Source: Parapristionchus giblindavisi (taxonomy: Eukaryota > Nematoda > Chromadorea > Rhabditida > Diplogasteridae). From it: DNA of 64,000 nucleotides. The DNA lies in NCBI GenBank assembly GCA_943737045.1, contig CALSFV010000037.1, forward strand, positions 558,001-622,000, in the 5' to 3' direction. This document shows, one piece after another, positions 41,219 through 51,944 of the stretch; the stretch's first letter is position 1; each line of letters begins with the position of its first letter. The notes beneath the pieces were generated by a model. It worked only from the letters and a program-made list of their open reading frames with translations. It ran no database searches and was not told where the DNA came from. The translations under genes were made by a program, and so were the position numbers.

Positions 41219-42614
41219 TGATAGATTAGTTCACCAATGTTTATGCACTACCCCTCGCGAATTTTCAAATTGACTAGCCGCATTTAGATTTTCTCGAAAC
41301 TCAGCTCGTCTTCTCGTATGGCGAAGTTCTATTATCAGCTCACATATCCCGCCTGGGCAGTCCTGACGTCATAGGTCGAATAGCTAGGTTATCGGTTATC
41401 GGTTATCAAAATGTGGTCAGGATTTTCGATTTTTGGGAAATTTTGGCGCAAAATGCGGTCAGGCTTGGTACTTTATTACATACTTTTCGACCAATGCCTG
41501 ACGTCGCTTCAGAAGAACAGGGCTTTTCACTAAAGAATATACGTGTTCGAAAACTGCAAGCGTCATCATTATGCAGCAGTGAACTGATCTAATAATACCA
41601 ATACATCATGGTTGTATTTCTTGATGAGGTGCACACATTGACTCAAATATCAACTTGATATCTTTCCTAAATCAAGTTGTTTCAAAAAAATGAAATAAAG
41701 CGTCCTACGACTTTATGGCTATAGCCTGTACAGCTACACGGGGAGGGGCACTTATGTTGACTGCTAGTGTGATGGACGGCGAACTGGTAGTAGAAGACGT
41801 ACACCTGAACAAAGGACAATGAACAAAGTTAATCGATAAACAACGATAGTTAACGAATCGTTACATTTGCCTTACGCCGTAACGACGGAGACGCGGCAGA
41901 GGAGGTTACGGTGAAGGCACTTAAGGCAAATGTAACGATACAGAAATCAATAACATGTCAGATCTTTCAAAATCAATCAAAAATCAACTAACCCAGCCAC
42001 TTTGCGCCGGTGACGGCTTGAGGACGAAGCGACAAGACGCTGAAACATGAAAAAATTAACGGTCTCAAACGCTTTCGACTAAATTGGCATGAATACTAAC
42101 TACTTACAATTAAATACCCTTAACATTTCATAAGTAGTAAGATGCTTACTGTTCTAGCAGAGTCGAATTGAACGGGTCCATCTTGAGAGAGCAGAGATTC
42201 CCTTGTTGTTCCCTGTAACAAACTAAATTAGTGAAAAAGAACAATTAATGAGCACAGTTAATGAAAGAGCGAAAACAACTATAGCCTACTCAACTAGCAA
42301 AATACTTTGAAAAGTAGAATACAAACTAGTATGCAACGAGAACAACATTATTTAGTTGAAAAACTTCCATGGCGGGCATGCCGACGTGAACAAACAAGAA
42401 AGGTATTAGCAAACATCGCCGACCTATTTTACGGCTCTCGATGAAACGGCTCGACTTACCGTAGTTGGGCCATTATTTAAGCCAAAAGTTTAGCTCAACT
42501 TTGTGACTTAAATAACAGCCCCACTTCGAACCAAATTATTGGCTCAACCACCAAAATAATGGCTCAACTTTTCACATTCGACCAAATTATTGGCCCCCCT
42601 AAAAATGCGGAGTA
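41219..42614. repeat. 1,396-bp direct repeat, unit 2
   Basis: Copy of 33788-35183. Its right end is the terminus of the 13-kb insertion, abutting retrotransposon 1 ORF1. The three host-like exons recur on the minus strand at 42150-42212, 41993-42039 and 41738-41804. Confidence 0.95.
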
Positions 42615-42978
42615 TTGTGATATCTATATAAGAGCCTCTATCGCTGATCCTTCCCAAAGAAAGCCCACCCCTCCAGTTGCTCGTCGTCCTCGACCCCATC
42701 ATCGTGCTCCTAATACAAATCGATCCAATTCCATTGTCTCTCGTCAATCTTATAATCGTCCTCGTTTACCTCGTAATAATCGTATACCTCCCACACATGT
42801 TCATTCACATCCTTATTCACAAATGCTCCCTCTATCACAATCATACTATAATTCAAATATGCCTCTTCCATCTGCACCCTTGTATCCTCAACGTAGTCCA
42901 TTCATGTCGCACTCAGCCCTGTACGGTGCCCCTCCCAATCTCGGTATTCCATTCCAACCATACATGTCAAACTATTAA
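42615..42978 (+). CDS. Retrotransposon 1, ORF1 C-terminal part
   Basis: Continues ORF1 after the 13-kb insertion: RASIADPSQRKPTPP and then a Pro/Asn/Tyr-rich tail ending at a TAA at 42976. ORF1 of retrotransposon 2 has RESIADPKERRRTPP here. No zinc knuckle seen. ORF2 follows in another frame with a short overlap. Confidence 0.8.
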
Positions 42979-43046
42979 GTCATCTCCGGCCAACTAGAAA
43001 TAGTAGATCAGTCGTATTAAAAGGGTACTCATCTAATTGTCGCTCT

Positions 43047-45761
43047 GTGAAGAACAAATTGCCTTACTTGTCCAATTTGCTCGTTAAGAATTATTCAATC
43101 ATTTTCCTTTATGAAACCTGGCTTGGGCCAATATTCCCAAATTCCTTGCTTCTAACTGGTCAGGACCAATACTATAATACATTCCGTAGAGATCGTAATC
43201 AACATGGTGGTGGTGTCGCCATTTTGATCCATTCCTCAATAAACGCCATTCAAGTTTCACAACAAGCTATTAAAGGCTCTCACGAACTTCTTGCTCTAGA
43301 TCTCGATATAAACGGTGACCTTATTAGAGTTGTCTGCATTTACCGTAACCCCAAATCAAATTCTCGCCAAACTGAATCGCTTGTAAAAACGATCACTGAT
43401 CTCGCGTCATGCCCTCAACGCACTATTGTTACTGGCGATTTTAACCTTCCTGATATTGATTGGTCGAACCACCAATTGGCTCACTGCTCTAATGCAACTT
43501 CACAGTTATTCATTGATTTTTGTACTACTACAAAATTTGTTCAATTAGTTCGTGAAAAAACTCACAGACAAGGTAACATCCTTGACTTGTTGCTGAGCAA
43601 CCAACCTGGACTTATCGAAAATTTAAAAGTGGGACCTCCATTTTGCACATCAGATCATTTTTCAATTGATTTTACTATTTCCGTCGATCATGCAGTACCG
43701 ACCTCGGTACTAAGACGCAATTTTAAAGCTGCAAACTATGATATTATTAATATGCAACTAGCAAATGTAGATTGGACTGGAATCTTTTCCACTATGAACT
43801 CAGTTGATGATATGTATGACCTGTTTATTAAAATCCTGCAAAAATCTATTGACACACATGTACCATGGAGTAGGATTAATGTTAATCATGGCATTTTACC
43901 CCCACATATAGAACACCTACTACAAATCCGTTTTGTTGCTTGGCAAAAATCAATATCAAATAGCACCCCGTGTAACCGTAGTAAATTTGAAACCCTGAAC
44001 AAGAAATTCCGGAAAGAGCTAATTCGCTACCAAGTTGCCATAGAAAAAAGAATTATTGAAAGCGAAGACAAAAATAAGTTCTTCAAATATATGAAAAGAT
44101 GTTCAAATACTCAAAAAGGAGTGGAGGGCCTAACTGATCAAAATGGAATAGCCATACTTACAGATCTTGGCAAGGCAAATCTCCTTGCTAATACATTTTC
44201 TGATGTCTTCACTATTGATAACGGAATAATTCCATCTCCACCCCAAATTATAAACCATGGCAATTATGAAGAACCTACCTTCCGTAGGCACGAAATATGT
44301 GCACTTATTGAAAAATGGAAGAAGTCTTCCTGTAAAACCCCGGAAAATATTGATCTTTCATTTATAAAGAGAGTGGCTGTTCCCATTGCCGAGCCTTTAG
44401 AGATTATATTCAAAAATTCTTTTGATTCAGGAACTGTTCCTTCAAAATGGAAACACTCAATAGTTACTCCTGTTAAGAAATCCCCACCCTATTCCAACCC
44501 TTCCAATTATAGGCCGATTTCGATCACATCATTTTTCTGTCGTATATTCGAACGCATCTTAAGTAGGCCCATAATATCACACTGTGAATCACTCGAGATA
44601 TTCCCTGATGAACAATACGGATTCAGAAAGAATCGTTCACGAGAACTGCAGATGCTGGAGGTTCTAGAGCATTGGACTGCCGCACTTAGCAGTGGAAAAA
44701 CAGTTGATGTTATCTATTTTGACTTCGCAAAAGCCTTTGATAGTGTATCCCATCCAAAACTAATTTGTAAACTCAGTACAATTGGCATTTCAATGAAAAC
44801 CATTAACTGGATCTCTGATTATCTTTCCAATAGATCATTTCTAGTTCGAGTTAAAGATAAACTGTCCGATTCTCACCTAGTTAGTAGTGGCGTACCGCAG
44901 GGCTCGGTACTTGGACCCTTACTGTTTTTAATTTTCACTTCTGAAATACCGGCACTAGTACAAAATAACGATGTTGTTGCCAGATTATATGCCGATGACA
45001 TTAAAATATATAAATCATTTAATAAGGACGACCCTCCTGTCCCACTGCAAATAGCAGTGGATAAAATAGTTAGATGGGCTAATGATTGGCAATTGCCTCT
45101 CGCATCTCACAAATGCACCACCCTACATCTTGGAAGAGCGAACCCAAAACGGGACTATATGATCGAAAATGCAATACTGAATAAAAAAGAAGTAGTTAAA
45201 GACCTTGGTTTTGCTATTCAAAAAACATTAACATTTTCCGACCATTGCAGAGCTATTTCAGTAAAAGCAAAGTCTGCTTGCCACATACTAATGCGAGCAC
45301 TGCGGACTAAAAAGCCTGAAATTCTCCTCAAAGCGTTCTCGATCTATATTCGCCCCATCCTTGAAAGTGCTTCAACAGTCTTTAATCCCTATCAGAAAAA
45401 GGATATTAAAACCCTCGAAAAAGTCCAGAATTACTTTACCAGAAGAGTATTCGCACGTTGCTACAGTTATACATGGGAGAATATGCCAAGAGCAGCTGAG
45501 CGAAATACTAAACTTAAACTAGAAACGCTAGAAAAACGTAGACTAAATATAGACGTTAGAACTTCCCTCAAACTTCTCAGAGGCAAATTCAAAATTTCAA
45601 ACAAGAAATCCCATTATTTCAATACCTATACAACCAGAAACGGAATAAATTTCAATAATCCCGGGTCACGGTTCCAATATAGGCACAACAGTTTCTTCGC
45701 TAGGGCGGCACGTTTACTATCACTACCCGAAAATAGGATCGACTTCTCGATCCCAGACTGA
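43047..45761 (+). CDS. Retrotransposon 1, ORF2 (endonuclease and reverse transcriptase)
   Basis: Full-length open frame, at least 904 aa, with no stop or frameshift. Order: APE-type endonuclease (NCRSVKNKL start just upstream in the same frame, YETWLG, GGGVAILIHSS, VTGDFNLPDIDW, SDHFSIDF at about residue 205), then reverse transcriptase (PVKKSPPYSNPSNYRPISIT, FDFAKAFDSVSHPKL, SGVPQGSVLGPLLF, the YADDIKIY catalytic box near residue 650, KDLGFAIQKTL). No RNase H follows. Domain order and motifs fit the CR1/Jockey group. It makes cDNA at a nicked target site. The element is 5'-truncated and split in ORF1, so not autonomous as it stands. Confidence 0.93.
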   Translation: MKNKLPYLSNLLVKNYSIIFLYETWLGPIFPNSLLLTGQDQYYNTFRRDRNQHGGGVAILIHSSINAIQVSQQAIKGSHELLALDLDINGDLIRVVCIYRNPKSNSRQTESLVKTITDLASCPQRTIVTGDFNLPDIDWSNHQLAHCSNATSQLFIDFCTTTKFVQLVREKTHRQGNILDLLLSNQPGLIENLKVGPPFCTSDHFSIDFTISVDHAVPTSVLRRNFKAANYDIINMQLANVDWTGIFSTMNSVDDMYDLFIKILQKSIDTHVPWSRINVNHGILPPHIEHLLQIRFVAWQKSISNSTPCNRSKFETLNKKFRKELIRYQVAIEKRIIESEDKNKFFKYMKRCSNTQKGVEGLTDQNGIAILTDLGKANLLANTFSDVFTIDNGIIPSPPQIINHGNYEEPTFRRHEICALIEKWKKSSCKTPENIDLSFIKRVAVPIAEPLEIIFKNSFDSGTVPSKWKHSIVTPVKKSPPYSNPSNYRPISITSFFCRIFERILSRPIISHCESLEIFPDEQYGFRKNRSRELQMLEVLEHWTAALSSGKTVDVIYFDFAKAFDSVSHPKLICKLSTIGISMKTINWISDYLSNRSFLVRVKDKLSDSHLVSSGVPQGSVLGPLLFLIFTSEIPALVQNNDVVARLYADDIKIYKSFNKDDPPVPLQIAVDKIVRWANDWQLPLASHKCTTLHLGRANPKRDYMIENAILNKKEVVKDLGFAIQKTLTFSDHCRAISVKAKSACHILMRALRTKKPEILLKAFSIYIRPILESASTVFNPYQKKDIKTLEKVQNYFTRRVFARCYSYTWENMPRAAERNTKLKLETLEKRRLNIDVRTSLKLLRGKFKISNKKSHYFNTYTTRNGINFNNPGSRFQYRHNSFFARAARLLSLPENRIDFSIPD

Positions 45762-45925
45762 TCTATCTTTCCATTGTACCGATTTATTTAACTCCTTTAT
45801 CACTATCAGCTACTGTCGTCCCCACTTGAATCAATATTTGATCTCACGCATCATTCCATAATATTGTGTTACTTTCTCTTCACCTCTCTGTTTATCGTTA
45901 AAGATAAATAAATAATTATTATATT
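45762..45925 (+). mobile_element. Retrotransposon 1, 3' untranslated region
   Basis: Runs from the ORF2 stop to an (ATT)n-like tail (AATAATTATTATATTATT), a short-repeat 3' end rather than poly-A, as in CR1-type elements. Confidence 0.7.
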
Positions 45926-46397
45926 ATTATATTAAAGACAGCGCTTTTTCCACTACTCCACGCGATTGATGAATCTTCGTGGTAAATTCTTGTATATCAC
46001 ATGTCCCTTGCATATCAGATATGTTATATTTTTGCATATACATTCGATAGCCTCCATCTTTAACATTGACAAAAAAAGAAAAAAAGTAGAATTAGAGCAA
46101 AACGTTCTACAATCGATGTGGATAGCGATGAAGTAAATTTCGATATAGAATTGAGGAATTTGCTGAACGAACTGGATAAGAGCGAAGTTTGATTCAATTG
46201 ACGATGATGTTGATATTTTATGAAGATCTAATGGTCACTTCCATCAGAAACAACATGAACGAATTTTTTAAGGACGAAATAATTGAATTGGAGAATTAAC
46301 CAATGTTAATTCTGTAGAGAAATATGTATTCAAATGATGGCGATGCTTGATTTCCCAAATTTATTATTTGATAAACATGTTTGCAAATAGTAACTTC
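45926..46397. other. Inner flank of the outer element with a short open frame
   Basis: A plus-strand frame at about 46068-46192 reads DKKRKKSRIRAKRSTIDVD, then IELRNLLNELDKSEV and a stop. The basic-then-acidic composition looks protein-like but no family is recognised and there is no start. Possibly a residue of the outer element's own gene. Confidence 0.3.
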
Positions 46398-47056
46398 CAC
46401 TTTCAGAACTCGTCACAGAAAAACAACAACTGAAATAACTAGAAATCATGTGGCGTATTATGAAAACCAACTAAAACAGTCCAGAACATCGAAAAAAAGA
46501 TGATTAGGAGCCAAAACGGAACTAAAAAAATTTGCAAAAATTTTGGCCCGCAGCCGGAATCGAACCTGCGTCGAGAATTGTAACGCTAAAAAGCGCTAGT
46601 TTTTTGCCAATATGTCATATTCCGGAACGCAGAATTTTAAAATGAGTGTGTTATTCGGATAGCCCTGCTATTTTTACACAATATTTTAGCAGGGGCAGGA
46701 ATAAGAGATTTCTGGAAAGTGGTCTGCTATTTAACGAAAGGAAGAAAATCTGGCATTTTTTCGTAAAATCGGATTTTTCTCAAAAACCAATGAACGAAAT
46801 CTTTTGTCACTTGTCATTCTTACATAACTTTCAACGCTCTTTCGAATGATATATGACACGATAGGAAAAAATCAATTTGATTTTTTCACTTTTGGTAGAT
46901 CAAAAATCGATAATTCGGGTCATTTTTTTGGCTGAAGTGTATCCCACCCCTAGGGACTCTAACCACCAAATATGAATGGTCTAGGATGATTTTGAAACTT
47001 TGTGCCCTCCCACTGTCGCAACCCCTCCGCTGTTAGGGAGAGTGTGTTTTAATAGA
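46398..47056. repeat. Right inverted terminal repeat of the complex
   Basis: Inverted partner of 27806-28440, with small indels (for example near 47015-47035). The same B box appears on the minus strand near 46548-46566. Confidence 0.85.
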
Positions 47057-47640
47057 AGAAAAAGAACAGGCGAAGGAAAGATTAAAAAAATGGACCCCTT
47101 GTTGATTGTCCCGTCAACTATCTCTTCATAGCTTCTTTCATTTCTATGTTGTATGTCTAATGACAGAACATACCAGCATGACATAACAGCAGTGTTCTTA
47201 AAGGTACACCCGAGATACTTTGAAAGACTCCCTAGCTACGCTCTATATCGCTTTCTTTGTCTACGAGAGAGTGTTGCCAGAGAGGAGAGTAATATTAGCT
47301 CGAGGTGTGCCGTTACAAGGGACGACTAGGACCCTCCAGGGGGTCCCAGAACTGTTTTGAAATGCCAGCATATTTGCTTCCGTGGTACCGAAAATCGATT
47401 ATGAAAATGTGATGGAAATTTGGGCGCGAGTCCCGTGGAATAGTGTCAAACACTCAAAGAATAGAGTTCGTGTCCTCCGTAGCCAAGTGGTTAGAGTACA
47501 GAAAAATAACAAGCAACTTTCACGTTTCACATCGCTCCCTTACAACCATAAATTATGCCGAATGATGATATCGATATATCTATTGAGAGCAATATTATCA
47601 ATCCAAAAGCGGCAGTAATGTTCAGAAGTAGAGTTGGCTA
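47057..47640. other. No gene; tRNA-like 5' half
   Basis: Near 47473-47497 CTCCGTAGCCAAGTGGTTAGAG matches the A-box half of a tRNA but no T arm follows. Confidence 0.35.
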
Positions 47641-47650
47641 TTCGGGGGTT

Positions 47651-47968
47651 GCGGGCCCGCAATAGATTTGACTTTTTATTGCTAATGATTGCGGGCCCGC
47701 AGTGCGGTGTAAAATCATTGCGGGCCCGCAAACTTGGAGAGAGGGGAGGGGGAGCGATTGCGGGCCCGCAATAGCATTGCGGGCCCGCAACGAGAGAACG
47801 AAGGAAAGTGAAGAGAACATAGAAGAACGACCGATCACAAAAAGTAGAGGGTAGGAATAAAGTAGTCGTTGCGGGCCCGCAATGCTATTGCGGGCCCGCA
47901 ATCACTCCCCCTCCTCTCCCTTCGAGGTTGCGGGCCCGCAATGATTTTACAGAGCATTGCGGGCCCGC
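47651..47968. repeat. Nine GCGGGCCCGC palindromes in dyad symmetry
   Basis: The 10-mer GCGGGCCCGC, usually as TTGCGGGCCCGCAA, occurs at 47651, 47691, 47720, 47760, 47779, 47871, 47890, 47930 and 47959. The last eight are arranged symmetrically around 47829.5, with arms 47691-47788 and 47871-47968 and an 82-bp loop. Each unit is itself self-complementary. No coding function. It lies in the intron of FAK copy C. Confidence 0.95.
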
Positions 47969-48059
47969 AATGCGTGTGCGTTATTGCCAACCCTATTCAG
48001 AAGTCACAAACCAATCAACAATCGCTCACCCCATTCCTCCTCTCCACCGTACCATCTTC

Positions 48060-49250
48060 GTTATCGATTGAATTCGATGTTTTCCATCCATTATCTCCAG
48101 TGTGACTCCGCCCCCTCTCGATTGTCGTTGCGGGAGTTCCGTCTCAATCGGGGGATACGGTAGTCGTCCTCGAACTATCCAGAAAATCGGATCTCGGGCA
48201 CTCCCTGAATCAGGATAATGTCACATTTTATTATATTTATTGGGAAAAATTTAAGGAAAACCGAAGAATACCCCGCTCTCGGAGTTTAAAATACATCCAT
48301 GAAACGACGAATCAACAGGCTAGATTACCCGGGAACCCCACAAATATAAATATAGCATTTTAACGAAATGACTTTTAAAATATTTCAATAATTAGGCTCC
48401 ACCCACATTTCTCAGTGTGTGTCCTTTGCCGTTCTCAGTGGCCAGACTCATCTTACGTTCGAAGGCCTTGTCCAGGAAGTCCTCGTCAGTACCATCATTC
48501 TGAAAACAACGGTTGAACCAAGTAACCAACCTAACAAGGGAAAAGTCGGAGCACACATATTCCGATTGTAAGGGTACCTGGTCGGTTGAGAACTACATTT
48601 CGCAATACGTCTCTCTGCCATAACAGTTGTCTATCGCCTATTCCCTGTTCCCAACCGATCTACATGTCATTTACTAGTTAGCATGTTAAAAATATAGTAG
48701 CCAAAAATCTGAATAATCGAGGAATAATCTAGTATCTTTCATGTTTCAGCTTATTTACATCTACCTTCACACCTTTCCTTCCACAATTCAGACAAAAGTT
48801 CGAAGTTAAATTCCCTACCATCATCCTACTTGCAACAAGAAATTCCCATTTATTTAATTTTTTAAAAATTAATTAAGTTAATTAAATAACTCCCCACCAT
48901 TTTCTCTTCCTCCTCATCCAACCACACATCGTCCTCCTCTGCCTGTCTCCTCTGTTCCTCCATCGTTCGCCATAGTGTCAGATTGGGCAGACTCTCAATG
49001 TTGGTCCGGATCACCGGAATTGCCTGAATTATCGATTTATTGATTGATTATCTCATCGATACCGTAATCGAATATCTCGTTGGTGAAATAATCTTATCAA
49101 TCGGATTGCGTAGGGTTGCATTAGAAAACAGTCCAACGGAACAAAATGAATCGATCAAAAATTCAAATCTTATAAGCATTTTCTTTCGGGCAATGGCATT
49201 ACGCAGCCTATCACTGATTGCTTTCCTGCACCACTTAATAACGCAATAAA
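48060..49250 (-). pseudogene. FAK copy C, linker and post-kinase exons
   Basis: Colinear with 16500-17655 of copy B including introns. Exons 48898-49023 (126 nt) and 48407-48499 (93 nt, one codon longer than copy B) are open and mostly silently diverged. The linker exon (about 48080-48205) has a 14-bp deletion and a stop in the phase used by copy B. Homology ends near 49250, just before the next kinase exon. Together with FAT copy C (26812-27605) this is one gene remnant split by the 19-kb transposon complex. Confidence 0.8.
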
Positions 49251-49454
49251 TTTATTATTTCACTTTATTATTTATCAATTGTTTGCCAAATAGTAAATAA
49301 AAATATATATTGATACTATACTGATAAAATATATACTGGGGTCCGTCCAATCTGTCACTTTCGACGCGAAAGTTCAGAAGAAAGTTCGCATCTTTCCGTC
49401 GAAAGATGTGAGGAAAGATGCGAACTTTCCTCGCAACTTTCGTCGCAAGTTCTC

Positions 49455-51490
49455 TTACCCCTCTTAAGATGCCGGATCTGACAAAATTTACTATTTTGCC
49501 CCCTCCCCGGGCATTGCGCGAGGATTTTCAATATGGGCCCCCATACTCATAGGGCCTGGAGGGTCTTCGACCTTGTTTACAAAAATGATGACGTCACCGC
49601 CTGTATTGCTCAATGCGGCGCAAAAGCGCCGGGTTCGTCGAAAATCTCGAAAATTCGTAATTTCTCAACCGAATGAGCTAGAACCAAAATTCTTTTTGCA
49701 GTATGTTAGGCATGCCCAGAGTGCACCACAGCACCATTGGGATTGAAATTTGCCCAACTCTGACATCGACTTTTTGAATGAGACTTTCACATTTTGCGAT
49801 TTCTTTGTATCTGAGATTTATTTCCGAGCATAATTTTCTTTATGGGGTGGTACCTCACTGCCATGGGCATCATGCCCACCCATAGCCATTATCGGATTCC
49901 GGGTCAATCTGAACGAAAAAGTGCCTTGAATGATCATCGCTCGGTTCCAGGTCGGCTTTTCCCGGCACTTTCCACTGACTCTCTAACGATTGGTGCGGAA
50001 TTGTGGTCTGCTCAAAGTTTAGAGGTGAGTCGAGTAAAATGACACAAGTAGCACACCACTTGGATCAACTTGAAAATTTCGATTTTCATGACCCGGGGGT
50101 CATGGTCCGAAAATTTCGAAATTTCTCAAGTTTGAAATGTTTTCATTTATGCGGCTTATTGTGAAGTACTTATGAGGTGAATAATATTCAGCGAATACTC
50201 AATGGCTGATCTCTCCTTTCAACCATTTTTTCGAAAATTTTCATTCTGATTGCGTGTGAAAAATCAGAATTTTGCTTGAATCAGTTTCCAACTTGCTTTC
50301 TGTAACATTAGGTAATAGGACTTTACAATGTACATAATCAATATGGAAATCGTTTATTTTCGAAAATTAATTTTTTTTGCCATGACCCATCATTGGTCAT
50401 GGAAATCGATTTTTAAAAAGTGAGCCGAATGCCGGGATTTCAGTTCTACCATGTACACTCATCATGAAACTTCACATTGTCATTGTCATTAGCTCATTGC
50501 TGCAGCATTCTAGTCGACAAACTGCAATATTTCAGATATTTGCCGAAAAAAGTAGGCACCTAAATTGAATTTTTTGAATTTTCGAAAATAAACGATTTCC
50601 ATATTGATTATGTACATTGAAAAGTCCTATTACCGAATGTTACAGAAAGCAAGTTGGAAACTGATTCAAGCACTTTCTGATTTTTCGCACGCAATCAGAA
50701 TGAAAATTTTCGAAAAAATGGTTGAAAGGAGAGATCAGCCATTGAGTATTCGCTGAAGATTATTCACCTCATAAGTACTTCACAATAAGCCGCATAAATG
50801 AAAACATTTCAAACTTGAGAAATTTCGAAATTTTCGGACCATGACCCCCGGGTCATGAAAATCGAAATTTTCAAGTTGATCCAAGTGGTGGGCTACTTTT
50901 GTCATTTTACTCGACTCACCTCCAAACTTTGAGCAGACCACAATTCCGCACCAATCGTTAGAGAGTCAGTGGAAAGTGCCGGGGAAAGCCGACCTGGAAC
51001 CGAGCGATGATCATTCAAGGCACTTTTTCGTTCAGATTGACCCGGAATCCGATAATGGCCATTTGTGGGCATGATGCCCATGGCAGTGAGGTACCACCCC
51101 ATAAAGAAAATTATGCTCGGAAATAAATCTCAGATACAAAGAAATCGCAAAATGTGAAAGTCTCATTCAAAAAGTCGATGTCAGAGTTGGGCAAATTTCA
51201 TTCCCAATGGTGCTGTGGTGCACTCTGGGCATGCCTAACATACTGCAAAAAGAATTTTGGTTCTAGCTCATTCGGTTGAGAAATTACGAATTTTCGAGAT
51301 TTTCGACGAACCCGGCGCTTTTGCGCCGCATTGAGCAATACAGGCGGTGACGTCATCATTTTTGTAAACAAGGTCAAAGACCCTCCAGGCCCTATGAGTA
51401 TGGGGGCCCATATCGAAAATCCTCGCGCAATGTCCGGGGAGGGGGCAAAATAGTCACTTTTCTCAGATCCGGCCTCTTAATGCAAAGGGG
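49455..51490. mobile_element. 2-kb fold-back element with mirrored ORFs
   Basis: Ends CTCTTAAGATGCCGGATCTG and the inverse of CATTAAGAGGCCGGATCTGA, arms close to 1 kb, centre near 50480. Each arm holds the same 66-codon open frame (49842-50042 plus, 50902-51102 minus; contains SERKSALNDHRSVPGRL), differing at only a few residues. Function unknown. A solo arm lies at 12306-12670. Confidence 0.9.
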
Positions 51491-51657
51491 TTTATATACT
51501 TGCAATAAAGTGTTCGGCAAACCCCAGACGGGTTTGGTGTGTGACTAAACTAACGGGTGGTGGGCGGAGCTCCGCCGGTTCTAACAACTATCAAGTTAAC
51601 TCATTATTTAAGCCATCATAATCTACCGTAATCCACCTACCGTAACCTACAGTAACC

Positions 51658-51804
51658 CACTCCTCTCCCTTCCCTCACTCCTCTCCCTTCCCTCACTCCT
51701 CTCCCTTCTCTCACTCCTCTCCCTTCCCTCACTCCTCTCCCTTCCCTCACTCCTCTCCCTTCCCTCACTCCTCTCCCTTCCCTCACTCCTCTCCCTTCCC
51801 TCAC
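51658..51804. repeat. 18-bp minisatellite CACTCCTCTCCCTTCCCT
   Basis: About eight tandem copies with one or two changes, just upstream of the 5' end of retrotransposon 2. Confidence 0.9.
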
Positions 51805-51944
51805 CGCGAATGGTGAGACAATAGTCTGCTCTGAGGCTCTCTCTTTTTAACTACTCTCGCCTCCAAAGTTCAACTACCCTTCATAAGCTGAGCTCTAGTA
51901 CCGGGAGCACCTCATCATTCAAGTAAACGGTACCTCGTAAGGTT

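Larger units (their letters stand above)
29602..42612. mobile_element. 13,011-bp TA-flanked composite insertion
   Basis: Inverted ends CTCCGCATATTTAGGGGGG (left) and the complement of CTCCGCATTTTTAGGGGGG (right), followed on both sides by GGCAATAATTTGGTC-like sequence. TA duplications at 29600-29601 and 42613-42614. The target is an ORF1 whose reading frame is exactly restored by removing the insertion. Far longer than a Tc1/mariner element, it holds several other elements and two 1.4-kb direct repeats that both end in the right terminus. Confidence 0.8.
27806..47056. mobile_element. Nested transposon complex bounded by about 640-bp inverted repeats
   Basis: Left repeat 27806-28440 and right repeat 46398-47056 are inverted copies (shared TTTCAAAATCATCC, GTCCCTAGGGGTGGG and CGACGCAGGTTCGATTCC). 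They enclose a retrotransposon which is itself split by a 13-kb insertion. Without those the outer element would be about 2.3 kb, a fold-back DNA transposon with 0.5-kb inner flanks (28441-29030, 45926-46397). It lies between the FAT and linker exons of FAK copy C. No transposase seen. Confidence 0.8.

Noticed and set aside
47641..47980. CRISPR-like array
   Set aside because: The repeats are self-complementary 10-mers with irregular spacers in mirror symmetry, in eukaryotic DNA; not a CRISPR.
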